A DNA stretch of 64,000 nt from Eustoma russellianum (taxonomy: Eukaryota > Streptophyta > Magnoliopsida > Gentianales > Gentianaceae): the NCBI GenBank assembly GCA_036186865.1, contig AP025047.1, forward strand, positions 28,441,450-28,505,449, written 5' to 3'. This document shows, piece after piece, positions 23,357-36,015 of this stretch. The position numbers were made by a program, and so were the translations under genes. Within the stretch, counting starts at the first letter, position 1. Each line of letters opens with the position of its first letter. A model generated the notes under the pieces. It had not been told where the DNA came from. It saw nothing but the letters and a program-made list of their open reading frames with translations, and did no database searches.

Positions 23357-25063
23357 TGATATAAGTGATTTTTATATATATTTTGTACCTTATATTATTT
23401 AATCCGAGCAATATTTTGGCACTTTATCGGGTAAAAAATGATTGATTCGGGTATTTTTAGTTTCATTGGAATAATTAGAAACTATTGATTTTTAGCTAAA
23501 TTAACCACATATTTTGAGCTTAATTGAATTGTTAATTAATGAGTCTACTTTCTATGTTAGTAGCTAAATAAATCTTTAGTTTATTTTATTTTATCGAAAC
23601 TACATGTGTTTTTTACTTTAAACGCAGGAAATATACATGATAAATATCAAGATAAAGATGAAGTTTTAAAAAGATATGATTAAATCAAGAAAGTGGTTAA
23701 GATCTAATTTTCTGAGATGAAACATAAAGCTGATAAAAATTCTATAAATCAGCAACATCACAACATCCATAAACGGACATCTCCCACCAGGAGATTTTCT
23801 CTCAAACCGGACGTGTTTCCCCAGAAGCCCCTGCTAGCCATCACATCTGTCAAAGAAAGGGAAAAAAGGCAAGTCAATTGCCTGCTAACGGAAAGGCATG
23901 AAAGAGAAAAAAGAAAAAAGCAACCAAAAGAAAGAGAAAAGCAGTCCTGCGCCAATCGCGTCAGACGTCAGCCTTCTGCCAGTGCGCGTCAATTATGTCT
24001 GCTAGGAAAAGGAGAGAAAAAAACACACATTAGCCTTTATGCCAGTTTTTCAGCGGTCCCATCGCGTCAGGCAGCAAGTCAGCCAGTCTGTTAGCATTTT
24101 TCTTTCTCCAGCTGTCCGTTCTCCATCCAGTCTTATGTACGCTTCAGTCAACCAGTGGAGAGACAGCAGCCTCTCTGTCCAGTCCGACGTCAGCAGCACG
24201 TCAGAGGCAGTCTACCAGGCGAGACTTCTGAAGCCATCTGGTTGTAGTTTTACACACGCTTTCTTTTTCTAATGTTGTTTTATTCAATTATATGATGAAT
24301 AATATGGATTTAATTTGTGGCTAAATTTTTGTTTCTTTGATTAGATTTTTTTTGTGAAAGTTGAATTGTTTTGATGTTTTATGTATTAGTTTTTCCTTTT
24401 TGATTTATTTAATTCACTAGTTGAATTCCAACCGTTAATTGTTGTGGGTGTTTTTATCGCGTCAATAGATTAGCTACCTATTGATAGAACATATAATTAA
24501 TTTTGAAAAACCGGGAGGTGAAGAGTTTAATTAGGACCGTGTCAACAACAATCTTATAGTAAAATTGACTAGGGATAGATTCGATTTCTATAGGGGGACT
24601 GCTAGGACTAAATAATTAAATGTTATTGAAACTTTGGAATTCCACAAATATTTAATGCGATTTATTTGATTAAAGTTCACATAGGGATATGGAGTTTATC
24701 AAATTAAATTAGGTTTTTACGCCAAGACATTGGGTAAAAATTAAAATAGGAAATTTCTTCCTTAGTGGTTCGGAATAGAAACCAGTTAATTATTTTGGGT
24801 TAAAGAGTGGATTACACTTTAGAAAAGGATTCAACCGAGACATAAACTAGTCAAGGGGATCTTCTAGGGGAAACGATAAGGCTTGATATTTAGCGAGTAG
24901 TTAGTTTTTGTTTTTGTTAAATTTTATTGATAAGGTCTAAATTAAGGCGAAAAAAATTTTGTTACTTGAAATTAGTCCTTGTGGGATCGACAACCCTCTT
25001 GCCTGCTACTCTACAATAGTACCTAGTACACTTGTTAGTTAGAGGTTAAGAAATTGCATATCA
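23357..25063 (+). repeat. LTR2 (middle LTR)
   Basis: 1707 bp, TGATATAAG ... GCATATCA. It acts at once as the 3' LTR of internal region A and the 5' LTR of region B, with a purine tract before it and a primer site after it. Confidence 0.88.
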
Positions 25064-25069
25064 AGTTTT

Positions 25070-25087
25070 TGGCGCCGTTGCCGGGGA
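25070..25087 (+). other. primer binding site, tRNA-Asp type (intact)
   Basis: TGGCGCCGTTGCCGGGGA follows LTR2 after six bases. It matches the complement of the plant tRNA-Asp 3' end including CCA, as used by Athila/Tat-type Gypsy elements. Confidence 0.85.
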
Positions 25088-25186
25088 CTGTATTTTAATA
25101 TCGTATAATTATTTGTAGCCTTGAGATTAAACCAACATATTATATATTTATAAATCTATATCAAAAAAAGATTTTTCGTTAGGACA

Positions 25187-25189
<3 letters not shown>

Positions 25190-25229
<40 letters not shown>
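25190..25229. repeat. (AT)n microsatellite
   Basis: About 20 AT dinucleotides at the equivalent position where region A has a TATATATATTATATATAAA stretch. Length varies between copies. Confidence 0.85.
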
Positions 25230-25230
<1 letters not shown>

Positions 25231-25292
25231 TATAAAATATTTTTCTGTTTTCGATGTCCTGTTTTTTCCGTTCTCTGTTCTCTTTTTTATAT

Positions 25293-28200
25293 TTTTCCCC
25301 TTTTCCGTCTTTCTGTTTTTAATATTATATTATATATAAAAATAATTTATTGTTATATATATATATATGATAATCTACTGTTTTCTTTGTTAGGTTTAAT
25401 TAGTTACTTTTTTTTGTCTTCAATTTTTTTCCTTTTCTTCTTTTTGCATGTTTCTTCTTTTACTTAGTTTCTTAATTAGTTTTCTATTTGTGTCAGTGTC
25501 AAAAGTTTGTAAGTTTTTTATTGAATTATATTCAGAGGCTGTTGAGCAATGAATTCTTTCAAGTTTTTCTTATAAACTTTAGTCTTTGTTATTTCTTTAT
25601 AGTAGTTTTTTTTCTCGGTTTGTGTGTTCTGCTTTTTGTTTTTGTTTTATAGGATTTGAAGCTAAAGGAACCGGGGAGGAGTCAACTATTGTTACAATAT
25701 CTTGCTGATGCCTGTGGATTAAATCAGCTGAGTTTCTTACCCATGTTCTTATATTTTTCTTTCTTTTAGTACAATGTTAATTTCTAAAGTGGGGGGGGGG
25801 GGGGGGGGGTAAGAAGCTTAATTTTTAAAATGCATAAAATTCTTTGAAGCTGATTTTTATTAAAATTTTGAAAAAAAGTGCCCAAATGAGCGTAAATTTT
25901 AAATTTTTTGATATTCTATGGATATGTATCGATGATTATCTCAAGTGAGTAGTTACGAAGAACATGAGAGATGCCTTTTGAATAATGTAATGATTCAATA
26001 TTAATTATATTTTATTCTATGTAAATTGAGAAATTTTGAGCACCTATAGCCATGATCTTGTGATTTGTGGATAATAGTGAAGAATTATGCTTATTCATGC
26101 ATCTTTTGGCATTCTAGAAATTTTTATTGCTCCTCGAGGCGAAATTTATAGATGATTTTAAATTGACTTAAAGATGACAGTCATAGACGTTCTTTGGACC
26201 GTTTGAGCCTTTCTAGCCATCCCTGCAATCATATTATCCCTAGTACCCTTTTTTAGCCTAATTATTAAGAATGGTGAGACCCCATTCGATTTTCTTTGTT
26301 GTTAAACCTCATTACCTTTCCATTTTAGCCTACTAAAAAATATATCATATCCCTTTTTGTCACTATTTAAGAGAGCTTATATGGCACTTTACCTGATTTG
26401 GGATGAAGAATAGTTGGTTACAAGGATGAGATGAGGTTCAGAAGATGCAAAAGTATGTCATTACAAGGGAATAGTGATGAAAAAAAAGTTCAAAGAATGA
26501 AAAACGAATGCTGAAAAAAGGATGAAAAAACAGCCAAAGTGAAAAAGAAAAAAAATTATATGGCCGGTGGTATAAAAAGCATGGACTTAATTATAGTGAT
26601 TTGTTCTCAAAAGATGTAAAGGGTTTTTGAATTGTAAGAAGAGTTTGTTTCATTTGCATGTCATTTTTTGCAAGCTCTTTTAGATTTTTCTTTGAATCCC
26701 TTATCCTTCGTTTGAAACCAAGTCCCTAGCCTTACGTTACAAGCTTAAAAGTCCTACTTGATCTTTGTCGATTCGAGTCATCTACATTAGTGGAGAGCGG
26801 GTAAGAAGAATAAGCCTATGGGATGTTCATAAGTCATAGTTTGCATAATTTAAACTGATTGTCTACGAAAAGCTCGAGATTGGCTCTTCACACACACCTC
26901 GATTGCATGGGATAAATATAGTTGATATACGAATTGTGAAGTTTTTTCCCCTTTTCCGTCTTTCTGTTTTTAATATTATATTATATATAAAAAAAATTTA
27001 TTGTTATATATATATATATTATAATCTACTGTTTTCTTTGTTAGGTTTAATTAGTTACTGTTTTCTTTGTTAGGTTTAATTAGTTACTGTTTTTTTTTTC
27101 GTCTTCAATTTTTTTCCTTTTCTTCTTTTTGCATGTTTCTTCTTTTACTTAGTTTCTTAATTAGTTTTCTATTTGTGTCAGTGTCAAAAGTTTGTAAGTT
27201 TTTTATTGAATTATATTCAGAGGCTGTTGAGCAATGAATTCTTTCAAGTTTTTCTTATAAACTTTAGTCTTTGTTATTTCTTTATAGTAGTTTTTTTTCT
27301 CGGTTTGTGTGTTCTGCTTTTTGTTTTTGTTTTATAGGATTTGAAGCTAAAGGAACCGGGGAGGAGTCAACTATTGTTACAATATCTTGCTGATGCCTGT
27401 GGATTAAATCAGTTGAGTTTCTTACCCATGTTCTTATATTTTTCTTTCTTTTAGTACAATGTTAATTTCTAAAGTGGGGGGGGGGGTAAGAAGCTTAATT
27501 TTTAAAATGCATAAAATTCTTTGAAGCTGATTTTTATTAAAATTTTGAAAAAAAGTGCCCAAATGAGCGTAAATTTTAAATTTTTTGATATTCTATGGAT
27601 ATGTATCGATGATTATCTCAAGTGAGTAGTTACGAAGAACATGAGAGATGCCTTTTGAATAATGTAATGATTCAATGTTAATTATATTTTATTCTATGTA
27701 AATTGAGAAATTTTGAGCACCTATAGCCATGATCTTGTGATTTGTGGATAATAGTGAAGAATTATGCTTATTCATGCATCTTTTGGCATTCTAGAAATTT
27801 TTATTGCTCCTCGAGGCGAAATTTATAGATGATTTTAAATTGACTTAAAGATGACAGTCATAGACGTTCTTTGGACCGTTTGAGCCTTTCTAGCCATCCC
27901 TGCAATCATATTATCCCTAGTACCCTTTTTTAGCCTAATTATTAAGAATGGTGAGACCCCATTCGATTTTCTTTGTTGTTAAACCTCATTACCTTTCCAT
28001 TTTAGCCTACTAAAAAATATATCATATCCCTTTTTGTCACTATTTAAGAGAGCTTATATGGCACTTTACCTGATTTGGGATGAAGAATAGTTGGTTACAA
28101 GGATGAGATGAGGTTCAGAAGATGCAAAAGTATGTCATTACAAGGGAATAGTGATGAAAAAAAAGTTCAAAGAATGAAAAACGAATGCTGAAAAAAGGAT

Positions 28201-31200
28201 GAAAAAACAGCCAAAGTGAAAAAGAAAAAGAATTATATGGCCGGTGGTATAAAAAGCATGGACTTAATTATAGTGATTTGTTCTCAAAAGATGTAAAGGG
28301 TTTTTGAATTGTAAGAAGAGTTTGTTTCATTTGCATGTCATTTTTTGCAAGCTCTCTTAGATTTTTCTTTGAATCCCTTATCCTTCGTTTGAAACCAAGT
28401 CCCTAGCCTTACGTTACAAGCTTAAAAGTCCTACTTGATCTTTGTCGATTCGAGTCATCTACATTAGTGGAGAGCGGGTAAGAAGAATAAGCCTATGGGA
28501 TGTTCATAAGTCATAGTTTGCATAATTTAAACTGATTGTCTACGAAAAGCTCGAGATTGGCTCTTCACACACACCTCGATTGCATGGGATAAATATAGTT
28601 GATATACGAATTGTGAAGTTTTTTTTCCCCTTTTCCGTCTTTCTGTTTTTAATATTATATTATATATAAAAATAATTTATTGTTATATATATATATATAT
28701 ATATTATAATCTACTGTTTTCTTTGTTAGGTTTAATTAGTTACTGTTTTCTTTGTTAGGTTTAATTAGTTACTGTTTTTTTTTTCGTCTTCAATTTTTTT
28801 CCTTTTCTTCTTTTTGCATGTTTCTTCTTTTACTTAGTTTCTTAATTAGTTTTCTATTTGTGTCAGTGTCAAAAGTTTGTAAGTTTTTTATTGAATTATA
28901 TTCAGAGGCTGTTGAGCAATGAATTCTTTCAAGTTTTTCTTATAAACTTTAGTCTTTGTTATTTCTTTATAGTAGTTTTTTTTCTCGGTTTGTGTGTTCT
29001 GCTTTTTGTTTTTGTTTTATAGGATTTGAAGCTAAAGGAACCGGGGAGGAGTCAACTATTGTTACAATATCTTGCTGATGCCTGTGGATTAAATCAGTTG
29101 AGTTTCTTACCCATGTTCTTATATTTTTCTTTCTTTTAGTACAATGTTAATTTCTAAAGTGGGGGGGGGGGGGGGGTAAGAAGCTTAATTTTTAAAATGC
29201 ATAAAATTCTTTGAAGCTGATTTTTATTAAAATTTTGAAAAAAAGTGCCCAAATGAGCGTAAATTTTAAATTTTTTGATATTCTATGGATATGTATCGAT
29301 GATTATCTCAAGTGAGTAGTTACGAAGAACATGAGAGATGCCTTTTGAATAATGTAATGATTCAATGTTAATTATATTTTATTCTATGTAAATTGAGAAA
29401 TTTTGAGCACCTATAGCCATGATCTTGTGATTTGTGGATAATAGTGAAGAATTATGCTTATTCATGCATCTTTTGGCATTCTAGAAATTTTTATTGCTCC
29501 TCGAGGCGAAATTTATAGATGATTTTAAATTGACTTAAAGATGACAGTCATAGACGTTCTTTGGACCGTTTGAGCCTTTCTAGCCATCCCTGCAATCATA
29601 TTATCCCTAGTACCCTTTTTTAGCCTAATTATTAAGAATGGTGAGACCCCATTCGATTTTCTTTGTTGTTAAACCTCATTACCTTTCCATTTTAGCCTAC
29701 TAAAAAATATATCATATCCCTTTTTGTCACTATTTAAGAGAGCTTATATGGCACTTTACCTGATTTGGGATGAAGAATAGTTGGTTACAAGGATGAGATG
29801 AGGTTCAGAAGATGCAAAAGTATGTCATTACAAGGGAATAGTGATGAAAAAAAAGTTCAAAGAATGAAAAACGAATGCTGAAAAAAGGATGAAAAAACAG
29901 CCAAAGTGAAAAAGAAAAAGAATTATATGGCCGGTGGTATAAAAAGCATGGACTTAATTATAGTGATTTGTTCTCAAAAGATGTAAAGGGTTTTTGAATT
30001 GTAAGAAGAGTTTGTTTCATTTGCATGTCATTTTTTGCAAGCTCTCTTAGATTTTTCTTTGAATCCCTTATCCTTCGTTTGAAACCAAGTCCCTAGCCTT
30101 ACGTTACAAGCTTAAAAGTCCTACTTGATCTTTGTCGATTCGAGTCATCTACATTAGTGGAGAGCGGGTAAGAAGAATAAGCCTATGGGATGTTCATAAG
30201 TCATAGTTTGCATAATTTAAACTGATTGTCTACGAAAAGCTCGAGATTGGCTCTTCACACACACCTCGATTGCATGGGATAAATATAGTTGATATACGAA
30301 TTGTGAAGTTTTTTTCCCCCTTTTCCGTCTTTCTGTTTTTAATATTATATTATATATAAAAATAATTTATTGTTATATATATATATATTATAATCTACTG
30401 TTTTCTTTGTTAGGTTTAATTAGTTACTGTTTTTTTTTCGTCTTCAATTTTTTTCCTTTTCTTCTTTTTGCATGTTTCTTCTTTTACTTAGTTTCTTAAT
30501 TAGTTTTCTATTTGTGTCAGTGTCAAAAGTTTGTAAGTTTTTTATTGAATTATATTCAGAGGCTGTTGAGCAATGAATTCTTTCAAGTTTTTCTTATAAA
30601 CTTTAGTCTTTGTTATTTCTTTATAGTAGTTTTTTTTCTTGGTTTGTGTGTTCTGCTTTTTGTTTTTGTTTTATAGGATTTGAAGCTAAAGGAACCGGGG
30701 AGGAGTCAACTATTGTTACAATATCTTGCTGATGCCTGTGGATTAAATCAGTTGAGTTTCTTACCCATGTTCTTATATTTTTCTTTCATTTAGTACAATG
30801 TTAATTTCTAAAGTGGGGGGGGGGGGGGGTAAGAAGCTTAATTTTTAAAATGCATGAAATTCTTTGAAGCTGATTTTTATTAAAATTTTGAAAAAAAGTG
30901 CCTAAATGAGCGTAAATTTTAAAATTTTTGATATTCTATGGATATGTATCGATGATTATCTCAAGCGAGTAGTTTTGAAGAACATGAGAGATGCCTTTTG
31001 AATAATGTAATGATTCAATGTTAATTATATTTTATTCTATGTAAATTGAGAAATTTTGAGCACCTATAGCCATGATCTTGTGATTTGTGGATAATAGTGA
31101 AGAATTATGCTTATTCATGCATCTTTTGGCATTCTAGAAATTTTTATTGCTCCTCGAGGCGAAATTTATAGATGATTTTAAATTGACTTAAAGATGACAG

Positions 31201-33606
31201 TCATAGACGTTCTTTGGACCGTTTGAGCCTTTCTAGCCATCCCTGCAATCATTTTATCCCTAGTACCCTTTTTTAGCCTAATTATTAAGAATGGTGAGAC
31301 CCCATTAAATTTTCTTTGTTGTTAAACCTCATTACCTTTCCATTTTAGCCTACTAAAAAATATATCATATCCCTTTTTGTCACTATTTAAGAGAGCTTAT
31401 ATGGCACTTTACCTGATTTGGGATGAAGAATAGTTGGTTACAAGGATGAGATGAGGTTCAGAAGATGCAAAAGTATGTCATTACAAGGGAATAGTGATGA
31501 AAAAAAAGTTCAAAGAATGAAAAACGAATGCTGGAAAAAGGATGAAAAAACAGCCAAAGTGAAAAAGAAAAAGAATTATATGGCCGGTGGTATAAAAAGC
31601 ATGGACTTATGTATAGTGATTTGTTCTCAAAAGATGTAGAGGGTTTTTGAATTGTAAGAAGAGTTTGTTTCATTTGCATGTCATTTTTTGCAAGCTCTCT
31701 TAGATTTTTCTTTGAATCCCTTATCCTTCGTTTGAAACCAAGTCTCTAGCCTTACGTTACAAGCTTAAAAGTCCTACTTGATCTTTGTCGATTCGAGTCA
31801 TCTACATTAGTGGAGAGCGGGTAAGAAGAATAAGCCTATGGGATGTTCATAAGTCATAGTTTGCATAATTTAAACTGATTGTCTACGAAAAGCTCGAGAT
31901 TGGCTCTTCACACACACCTCGATTGCATGGGATAAATATAGTTGATATACGAATTGTGAAGTTTTTTCCCCTTTTCCGTCTTTCTGTTTTTAATATTATA
32001 TTATATATAAAAATAATTTATTGTTATATATATATATATTATAATCTACTGTTTTCTTTGTTAGGTTTAATTAGTTACTGTTTTTTTTCGTCTTCAATTT
32101 TTTTCCTTTTCTTCTTTTTGCATGTTTCTTCTTTTACTTAGTTTCTTAATTAGTTTTCTATTTGTGTCAGTGTCAAAAGTTTGTAAGTTTTTTATTGAAT
32201 TATATTCAGAGGCTGTTGAGCAATGAATTCTTTCAAGTTTTTCTTATAAACTTTAGTCTTTGTTATTTCTTTATAGTAGTTTTTTTCTTGGTTTGTGTGT
32301 TCTGCTTTTTGTTTTTGTTTTATAGGATTTGAAGCTAAAGGAACCGGGGAGGAGTCAACTATTGTTACAATATCTTGCTGATGCCTGTGGATTAAATCAG
32401 TTGAGTTTCTTACCCATGTTCTTATATTTTTCTTTCATTTAGTACAATGTTAATTTCTAAAGTGGGGGGGGGGGGGTAAGAAGCTTAATTTTTAAAATGC
32501 ATGAAATTCTTTGAAGCTGATTTTTATTAAAATTTTGAAAAAAAGTGCCTAAATGAGCGTAAATTTTAAAATTTTTGATATTCTATGGATATGTATCGAT
32601 GATTATCTCAAGTGAGTAGTTTTGAAGAACATGAGAGATGCCTTTTGAATAATGTAATGATTCAATGTTAATTATATTTTATTCTATGTAAATTGAGAAA
32701 TTTTGAGCACCTATAGCCATGATCTTGTGATTTGTGGATAATAGTGAAGAATTATGCTTATTCATGCATCTTTTGGCATTCTAGAAATTTTTATTGCTCC
32801 TCGAGGCGAAATTTATAGATGATTTTAAATTGACTTAAAGATGACAGTCATAGACGTTCTTTGGACCGTTTGAGCCTTTCTAGCCATCCCTGCAATCATT
32901 TTATCCCTAGTACCCTTTTTAGCCTAATTATTAAGAATGGTGAGACCTTCGATTTTCTTTGTTGTTAAACCTCATTACCTTTCCATTTTAGCCTACTAAA
33001 AAATATATCATATCCCTTTTTGTCACTATTTAAGAGAGCTTATATGGCACTTTACCTGATTTGGGATGAAGAATAGTTGGTTACAAGGATGAGATGAGGT
33101 TCAGAAGATGCAAAAGTATGTCATTACAAGGGAATAGTGATGAAAAAAAAGTTCAAAGAATGAAAAACGAATGCTGGAAAAAGGATGAAAAAACAGCCAA
33201 AGTGAAAAAGAAAAAGAATTATATGGCCGGTGGTATAAAAAGCATGGACTTAATTATAGTGATTTGTTCTCAAAAGATGTAGAGGGTTTTTGAATTGTAA
33301 GAAGAGTTTGTTTAATTTGCATGTCATTTTTTGCAAGCTCTCTTAGATTTTTCTTTGAATCCCTTATCCTTCGTTTGAAACCAAGTCCCTAGCCTTACGT
33401 TACAAGCTTAAAGGTCCTACTTGATCTTTGTCGATTCGAGTCATCTACATTAGTGGAGAGCGGGTAAGAAGAATAAGCCTATGAGATGTTCATAAGTCAT
33501 AGTTTGCATAATTTAAACTGATTGTCTACGAAAAGCTCGAGATTGGCTCTTCACACACACCTCGATTGCACGGGATAAATATAGTTGATATACGAATTGT
33601 GAAGTT
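25293..33606 (+). repeat. five tandem copies of a 1.64-1.69-kb block in internal region B
   Basis: Copies start at TTTTCCCC(TTTTCCGTC): 25293-26943, 26944-28622, 28623-30311, 30312-31963 and 31964-33606. Every internal junction joins GAATTGTGAAGTT to TTTTCCCC; the last copy instead runs into GTTTGATTGG, the normal 3' continuation. Copies 2 and 3 share a duplicated 29-bp segment (27028-27085; 28713-28770). Copies 4 and 5 share AGTTTTGAAG and CTGGAAAAAGG variants, while 1-3 share CATATTATCCC. Each has a G run of different length: 19, 11, 16, 15 and 13. Short open frames in copies 4 and 5 are Lys-rich and unlike any known protein, so not genes. Confidence 0.9.
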
Positions 33607-33743
33607 GTTTGATTGGTTATCTTGATTGGACTTTTCGACTATTTATGTGAATAATTGTTGATACATGTTCGTTAGAAGATCGAGTATATTTTCATAATTA
33701 TTTTATTTGCTCGAGGACGATCAAAGACTAAGTGGGGGGTAGT

Positions 33744-35452
33744 TGATATAAGTGATTTTTATATATATTTTTGTACCTTCTATTATTTAATCCGAGCAAT
33801 TTTTTGACACTTTATCGGGTAAAAAATGATTGATTTGGGTATTTTTAGTTTCATCAGAATAATTAGAAACTATTGATTTTTAGCTAAATTAACTACATAT
33901 TTTGAGCTTAATTTAATTGTTAATTAAATGTGCCTACTTTCTTTGTTAGTAGCTAAATAAATCTTTAGTTTATTTTATTTTATCGGAACTACATGTGTTT
34001 TTTACTTTAAATGCAGGAAATATACATGATAAATATCAAGATAAAGATGAAGTTGTAAAAAGATATGATTAAATTAAGAAAGTGGTTAAGATCTGATTTC
34101 CTGAGATAAAACAGAAGGCTGATAAAAATTCTATAAATCAGCAGCATCACAACATCCATAAACTGACATCTCCCACCAAGAGATTTTCCCTCAAACCAGA
34201 CGCATTTCCCCAGAAGCCCCTATTATCCATCACATCGGTCAAAGAAAGGGAAAAAAGGCAAGTCAATTGCCTGCCAACGGAAAGGCATGAAAGTGAAAAA
34301 AGAAAAAGCAACCAAAAGAAAGAGAAAAGCAGTCTTGCGCCAGTCGCGTCAGACGTCAGCCTTCTGCCGGTGCGCGTCAATTAGGTCGGCTAGGAAAAGG
34401 AGAGAAAAAAACACAGATTAGCCTTTCTGCCAGTTTTTCAGCGGTCCCATCGCGTCCGACAGCAAGTCAGCCTGTATGTTAGCATTTTTCTTTCTCCAGC
34501 TGTCCGTTCTCCAGCCAGTCTTCTATACGCGTCAGTCAACCAGTGGAGAGACAGCAGCCTCTCTGTCCAGTCCGACGTCAGTGGCACGTCAGAGGCAGTC
34601 TACCAGGCGAGATTTCTGAAGCCATATGGTTGCAGTTTTACACACGGTTTCTTTTTCTAATGTTGTTTTATTCAATTATATGATGGATAATATGGATTTA
34701 ATTTGTGGCTAAATTTTTGTTTCTTTGATTAGATTTTTTTTGTGAAAGTTGAGTTGTTTTGATGTTTTAATGTATTAGTTTTCCCTTTTTGATTTATTTA
34801 ATTCACTAGTCGAATTCCAACCGTTAATTGTTGTGAGTGTTTTTATTGCGTCAATAGATTAGCTACCTGTTGATAGAATATGTAATTAATTTCAAAAAAC
34901 CGGGAGGTGAAGAGTTTAATAAGGACCGTGTCAACAACAACCTTATAGTAAAATTGACTAGGGATAGATTCGATTTCTATAGGGGGATTGCTAGGACTAA
35001 ATAATTAAATGTTATTGAAACTTTGGAATTCCACAAATATTTAATGCGATTTATTTGATTAAAATTCACATAGGGAAATGGAGTTTATCAAATTAAATTA
35101 GGTTTTTACGCCAAGACATTGGGTAAAAATTTAAATAGAGAATTTATTCCTTAGTGGTTCGGAATAGAAACCAGTTAATTATTTTGGGTTAAAAAGTAGA
35201 TTACACTTTACAAAAGGATTCAACCGAGACATAAACTAGTCAAGGAGATCTTCTAGGGGAAAAGTTAAGGCTTGATATTTAGCTAGTAGTTAGTTTTTGT
35301 TTTTGTTAAATTTTATTGATGAGGTTTAAATTAAGGCAAAAAAAGTTTTGTTACTTGAAATTAGTCCTCGTGGGATCGACAACCCTCTTACCTGCTACTC
35401 TACAATTGTACCTAGTGCACTTGTTAGTTAAAGGTTAAGAAATTGCAAATCA
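33744..35452 (+). repeat. LTR3 of three-LTR element
   Basis: 1709 bp, TGATATAAG ... GCAAATCA, preceded by the purine-rich CTAAGTGGGGGGTAGT and followed by the outer target duplication ATGAT. Confidence 0.88.
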
Positions 35453-36015
35453 ATGATGTGTGATATTAGGAGTTAAAATGTGATTAATCTAAAGAATTGC
35501 CATCTCCTGAATCTAAAGCATTTCAGTCAGCAAAATTATGGGCATATATACATTTGTGTATTATGAGAGCAAATGAAGTCGATGTAATTCGGCATTTCTT
35601 CCAGCCATGTTAATGATCATATGGTTTTTGTTGAAGATGAATTTGGTGAACTGTGTATAATCCTAAAAATGGCATGCTACTTCAGGCTTACACATTTGCA
35701 TTTAATTAACTTCTATACTTTATACAGATAACTAAAGTGATAGAAAAAGTGTCCATCCAAATCCATTTGTTGAGCCAAACAGATAGGAGTCATGAACTAC
35801 TTTTGAGGGATTATTGTTTATTTGATTGTTATCCTAATGTCGGAATAGGCATATATTATACACGTATACTGGATGCGAATGACATATCATGGCTAAATTT
35901 TGTTTGTTTGTTATATATTCTCTTCTTCCTGTAATGATGACATGCAATCAAGTTACGGTATTCATAAAATTTCTATGAATTCCTCTAAAATTTCCAAAAA
36001 AGCTTGGACCATATA
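35453..36015. other. intergenic, no feature seen
   Basis: After the ATGAT duplication, about 560 bp of AT-rich sequence precedes the next LTR. No convincing gene or repeat was identified. Confidence 0.5.

Larger units (their letters stand above)
19663..35452 (+). mobile_element. three-LTR non-autonomous Gypsy-type element (15.8 kb)
   Basis: The order is LTR1 (19663-21366), internal A (21367-23356), LTR2 (23357-25063), internal B (25064-33743), LTR3 (33744-35452). The outer flanks are ATGAT at 19658-19662 and 35453-35457, a perfect 5-bp target duplication around the whole unit. LTR2 has no flanking duplication of its own. Both internal regions begin with a TGGCGCCGTTGCCGGGGA-type primer site and end with CTAAGTGGGGG-type purine tracts. 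No gag or pol motif was found, so this is a LARD-like passenger that would need proteins from a related (Athila/Tat-type) element. The three-LTR form most simply arose by unequal crossing-over between LTRs of two alleles or sister chromatids carrying one insertion. Confidence 0.88.

Noticed and set aside
21447..25229. Origin or matrix-attachment function of the AT-rich microsatellites
   Set aside because: Simple AT repeats of variable length; nothing in sequence alone supports such a role.
25791..25809. The poly-G tract as an assembly gap or error only
   Set aside because: It recurs at the same place in six blocks with different lengths and identical flanks, so the tract is real; only exact lengths are doubtful.
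31451..33282. Two nearly identical Lys-rich 62-residue frames (31451-31639, 33094-33282)
   Set aside because: They sit in the same position of tandem copies 4 and 5 of a non-coding array. Other copies have stops or indels there, and the composition follows A-rich DNA.
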